A stretch of DNA of 64,000 nt from assembly GCA_016710885.1 (NCBI GenBank), contig JADJUC010000005.1:124001-188000 (forward strand), in the 5' to 3' direction. Under the pieces are notes generated by a model. It made no database searches. It saw only the letters and a list, made by a program, of their open reading frames with translations, and was not told the DNA's origin. Positions 61,869 to 64,000 of the stretch are shown here, in pieces. The position numbers were made by a program, and so were the translations under genes. The DNA comes from Candidatus Proximibacter danicus. Its GTDB lineage: Bacteria > Pseudomonadota > Gammaproteobacteria > Burkholderiales > Rhodocyclaceae. How positions within the stretch are numbered: position 1 is the stretch's first letter; every line of letters starts with the position of its first letter.

Positions 61869-64000
61869 TCAATAGTTTTCTCGGCGGTAGATCAAGGGGG
61901 ATTTGAACACCCCGAATGTGGCTCTTGCCGAGGGGTTCACGCTGCCAAATCCGGACAGGTTGCCAGCGATCGCATTGGTCTCGGTCGCCGACAGGCACGT
62001 CTTGCTCCCGGGCGCCGCCGCGCCGACATTCAGTGCGAGAGTGACACTGCCGCCGTTCCCTGCCCCCGGGGCCCGCAGCGTCAGCGTTCCTCTGCCGTTG
62101 GTCAGGGCAAAGGCCGTGTTCGGCTGGAAAAAAGTCTCGCATGCCGCCAGCCCCTGCGTGTAACCCGACATCACGATGCTGGCAGGATTGATGCTGGTGC
62201 AGGTATCGGCGGTGTGGGTCGTGAAATTGCTTCCCGCCCAGTACTGCGCTTCGACCGGTACCGGCAGCGGGAGCAGTTCCGAGCCGTACGCATTGGCGAT
62301 GTTCAAGCGGCCGAAGCGCACACGTGTCGTATTGGTTTCCACCGGCGAGATCAGCGTCGCGCCATCGGCATCGTTGACAGCCGCCGTCAGCTTAAATATG
62401 TCATACGGTCCGTCCGCTGCGGCCAGACGGCTGAAGGCATAGGTATCGTTGATAGAGAAGAGGCCAGCACTCCACAGCCCATTGTTCGGCATGACAGGGA
62501 AGGCAGGGCTGGCAAGACGGGTGACGCTGACCGCCGAGGCGCCATTGGCACCAGCGATGGTCACCGGCGCCACCACCAGCGAATTCGCTGCCGCGCTGTA
62601 GGTAGAGCGGCTGGTCACCGGGTCGCTGGCACTGGCAACGCCAGCCCCCGCCGCATGCGCCTTGACGGTCAGCGCCACGCCGAGCGCATCCTCTCCCATG
62701 TAGGTGTAGGTTCCCGCCACACATCCCGGCGTCAGCGTACCGGCGAAGGAATAGTGGCTCGGGTACCAGCGGCCGAATTTTGCCGACGCCACGCTGCCGA
62801 CATTGCAGCCATATTTGCCCCCCGCCAAGGTGTTCGAGGTACTGCCGGCAACACAGTCGGTCACCTGGTCCACCGACGTAAAGCCGCTATCGACGACGGC
62901 ATCGACTTCCAGCTCGATGCTGCCGACGTCGAGGTATTTGAACGCGGCGCCACTGGCTGCCGCCCCGGTACCCGCGCCGAAAGTTCCCGACAGCGTCCCG
63001 CTGGCAATGTCGACGCCGTCATGGTCATTGACCTTGGCCGCATCCAGTGCCGGCGTGCCGTCATAGCCGCTGGCCACGCCAGCCCCTGCCGTCAGCGCAA
63101 AAGCACTGCCGGCAGACGCCGCTGGGGTACCGGTGAGCGCCGTGTTGTTCATGCTCGACGTGACGGAAAACTGCTGCGGCCGAATAGCGAAATTATCGTT
63201 CGAACAGGCGGGCGCGGAGGCACCGACAATGGCCCTAACCTTGACGTTTTTCGCCGCATTCGGATAAGTGAAACTGATCGGCTTGCGCCCGGCATCACCG
63301 CCGGCAAAAGTGACCGTTGTTGCGGTAGTCAAGCCACCGCCCGACGGGCAGGCGGAAGCCGAGGCGTCGACAAGGTCAACCGAGACAGGGCCGGTATAGC
63401 TGGTATTGATGGTGCTCGGCGACAACAAAGCCAGCAGGTCCAGATTGAACGCTGTGTTAGCGAGTTTAGTATAGAGGCGCGACTGCGGAGCCCCGCCCGT
63501 TTCGGCAACGTCGAAGGCACAGGAGGCCGAGGCGAAGTTCATGGTGCACGTTTCGGTGCCGCCGTTGAAACAGCGCGTTCCGCTGCCCGGCGTAGGCGAT
63601 ACGCTGACAGTGCCGAGGGTGGTGTTTCCCGAAGTCGAACGACTCAACTGGCGCGAGCCGATGCCGCCGGAAAAGGTGAAGGTATCGCCGCCGACCCAGC
63701 CGGTCGGCGACAGATTGACCGTGACATTGCCGGTGTAGAGCGTCGAGCACGAGGAATCGAGACAGGCCTTGACGGTAACCGTCTCCGGCGCGCACACCGA
63801 GGCAACGCCATCGTGCTCGATGCGCAGATGGTCAAAAGTACCCGAGCAGGAACGGCCCAGGGTCATGTCCGCCTGAACTTCGGCGGCATTCAGCTCATAG
63901 GCGTAGAGCTTCACCTCGTCGATCCGGCCACGGAAATTGCGGCCGGGGATCAAGGAACACGCGGCGCCCGTCGCAATGTCCCCACCGATATAGAAATTGC
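61869..64000 (-). CDS. MshQ-like large exported protein (DUF6701), 5' end outside the window
   Basis: At least 710 codons, open to the window edge. The N-terminal visible part is the end of a LamG/concanavalin-like domain (NFYIGGDIATGAACSLIPGR, then GRIDEVKLYAYEL). Next come beta-rich domains with paired cysteines (VKACLDSSCSTLYTGNVTVN, GTRCFNGGTETCTMNF), then the DUF6701 region typical of MshQ (GRWYPSHYSFAGTLTPGC, FGRLNIANAYGSELLPLPVP, EAQYWAGSNFTTHTADTC). It ends in GVFKSPLIYRRENY. It is probably a surface or pilus-tip-associated protein. It lies just upstream of mshI, with a 110-base gap. Confidence 0.8.
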   Translation of the reverse strand, partial: NFYIGGDIATGAACSLIPGRNFRGRIDEVKLYAYELNAAEVQADMTLGRSCSGTFDHLRIEHDGVASVCAPETVTVKACLDSSCSTLYTGNVTVNLSPTGWVGGDTFTFSGGIGSRQLSRSTSGNTTLGTVSVSPTPGSGTRCFNGGTETCTMNFASASCAFDVAETGGAPQSRLYTKLANTAFNLDLLALLSPSTINTSYTGPVSVDLVDASASACPSGGGLTTATTVTFAGGDAGRKPISFTYPNAAKNVKVRAIVGASAPACSNDNFAIRPQQFSVTSSMNNTALTGTPAASAGSAFALTAGAGVASGYDGTPALDAAKVNDHDGVDIASGTLSGTFGAGTGAAASGAAFKYLDVGSIELEVDAVVDSGFTSVDQVTDCVAGSTSNTLAGGKYGCNVGSVASAKFGRWYPSHYSFAGTLTPGCVAGTYTYMGEDALGVALTVKAHAAGAGVASASDPVTSRSTYSAAANSLVVAPVTIAGANGASAVSVTRLASPAFPVMPNNGLWSAGLFSINDTYAFSRLAAADGPYDIFKLTAAVNDADGATLISPVETNTTRVRFGRLNIANAYGSELLPLPVPVEAQYWAGSNFTTHTADTCTSINPASIVMSGYTQGLAACETFFQPNTAFALTNGRGTLTLRAPGAGNGGSVTLALNVGAAAPGSKTCLSATETNAIAGNLSGFGSVNPSARATFGVFKSPLIYRRENY

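Overview
The window is a GC-rich chromosomal segment of a denitrifying betaproteobacterium. The gene families and gene order (nosZ-R-D-F-Y, argB / 5'-nucleotidase / slmA, MSHA pilus genes, cytochrome c4 next to engB, rplM-rpsI) suggest Rhodocyclales, in the Dechloromonas/Azonexus neighbourhood. That placement is an inference from gene content, not from an rRNA gene. I recognised no rRNA, tRNA, IS element, prophage or CRISPR array.

Layout. 1-8.1 kb: a minus-strand nitrous oxide reduction operon, nosZ-nosR-nosD-nosF-nosY and perhaps nosL, behind an FNR/DNR-type promoter. 8.1-18.8 kb: an NhaR-like regulator, HtpX, two phosphate transporters, an HD-GYP remnant, glnS, an MFS permease, a frameshifted 4Fe-4S protein with a thioredoxin, and an MscS channel. 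19.4-23.1 kb: argC, a DUF6776 protein, bactofilin and erpA, then rpsI/rplM, with a candidate CU-rich sRNA just upstream of rplM. 23.4-31 kb: OsmC, Coq7, RppH, ProS, a frameshifted lytic transglycosylase, Ffh and a CcsA-like membrane protein. 31-38 kb: pilB-pilC-pilD, FmdB, DUF502, aspS, a decapitated RNase and its barstar. 39.5-42.8 kb: an ECF sigma / anti-sigma / HvfA-HvfB-HvfC (bufferin-type) RiPP metallophore operon, divergent from an Hsp20 gene with a near-consensus sigma-32 promoter. 43.7-53.4 kb: argB, 5'-nucleotidase, slmA, a decayed LysR gene, hemB, a frameshifted engB, cytochrome c4, a CBS protein, bioB-bioC and comF. 53.5-64 kb: a PglL/Wzy-type ligase convergent with an MSHA pilus operon (mshQ, I, I2, J, K, L, M, N).

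The standout system is the sigma-factor-controlled copper RiPP operon at 39.5-42.3 kb. Its precursor carries four Cys-Gly motifs and is followed by a DUF692 and a DUF2063 maturation protein. Two unannotated sRNA candidates are also worth testing. One is CU-rich and lies upstream of rplM. The other lies between hemB and engB, in the genomic position occupied by Spot 42/ErsA in gammaproteobacteria.

Caution. Several genes break by single-base indels (engB, lytic transglycosylase, QueG-like protein, LysR), three long G-runs occur, and aspS is fused out of frame to an RNase. engB is normally essential, so at least some of these are probably sequence or assembly errors rather than biology.
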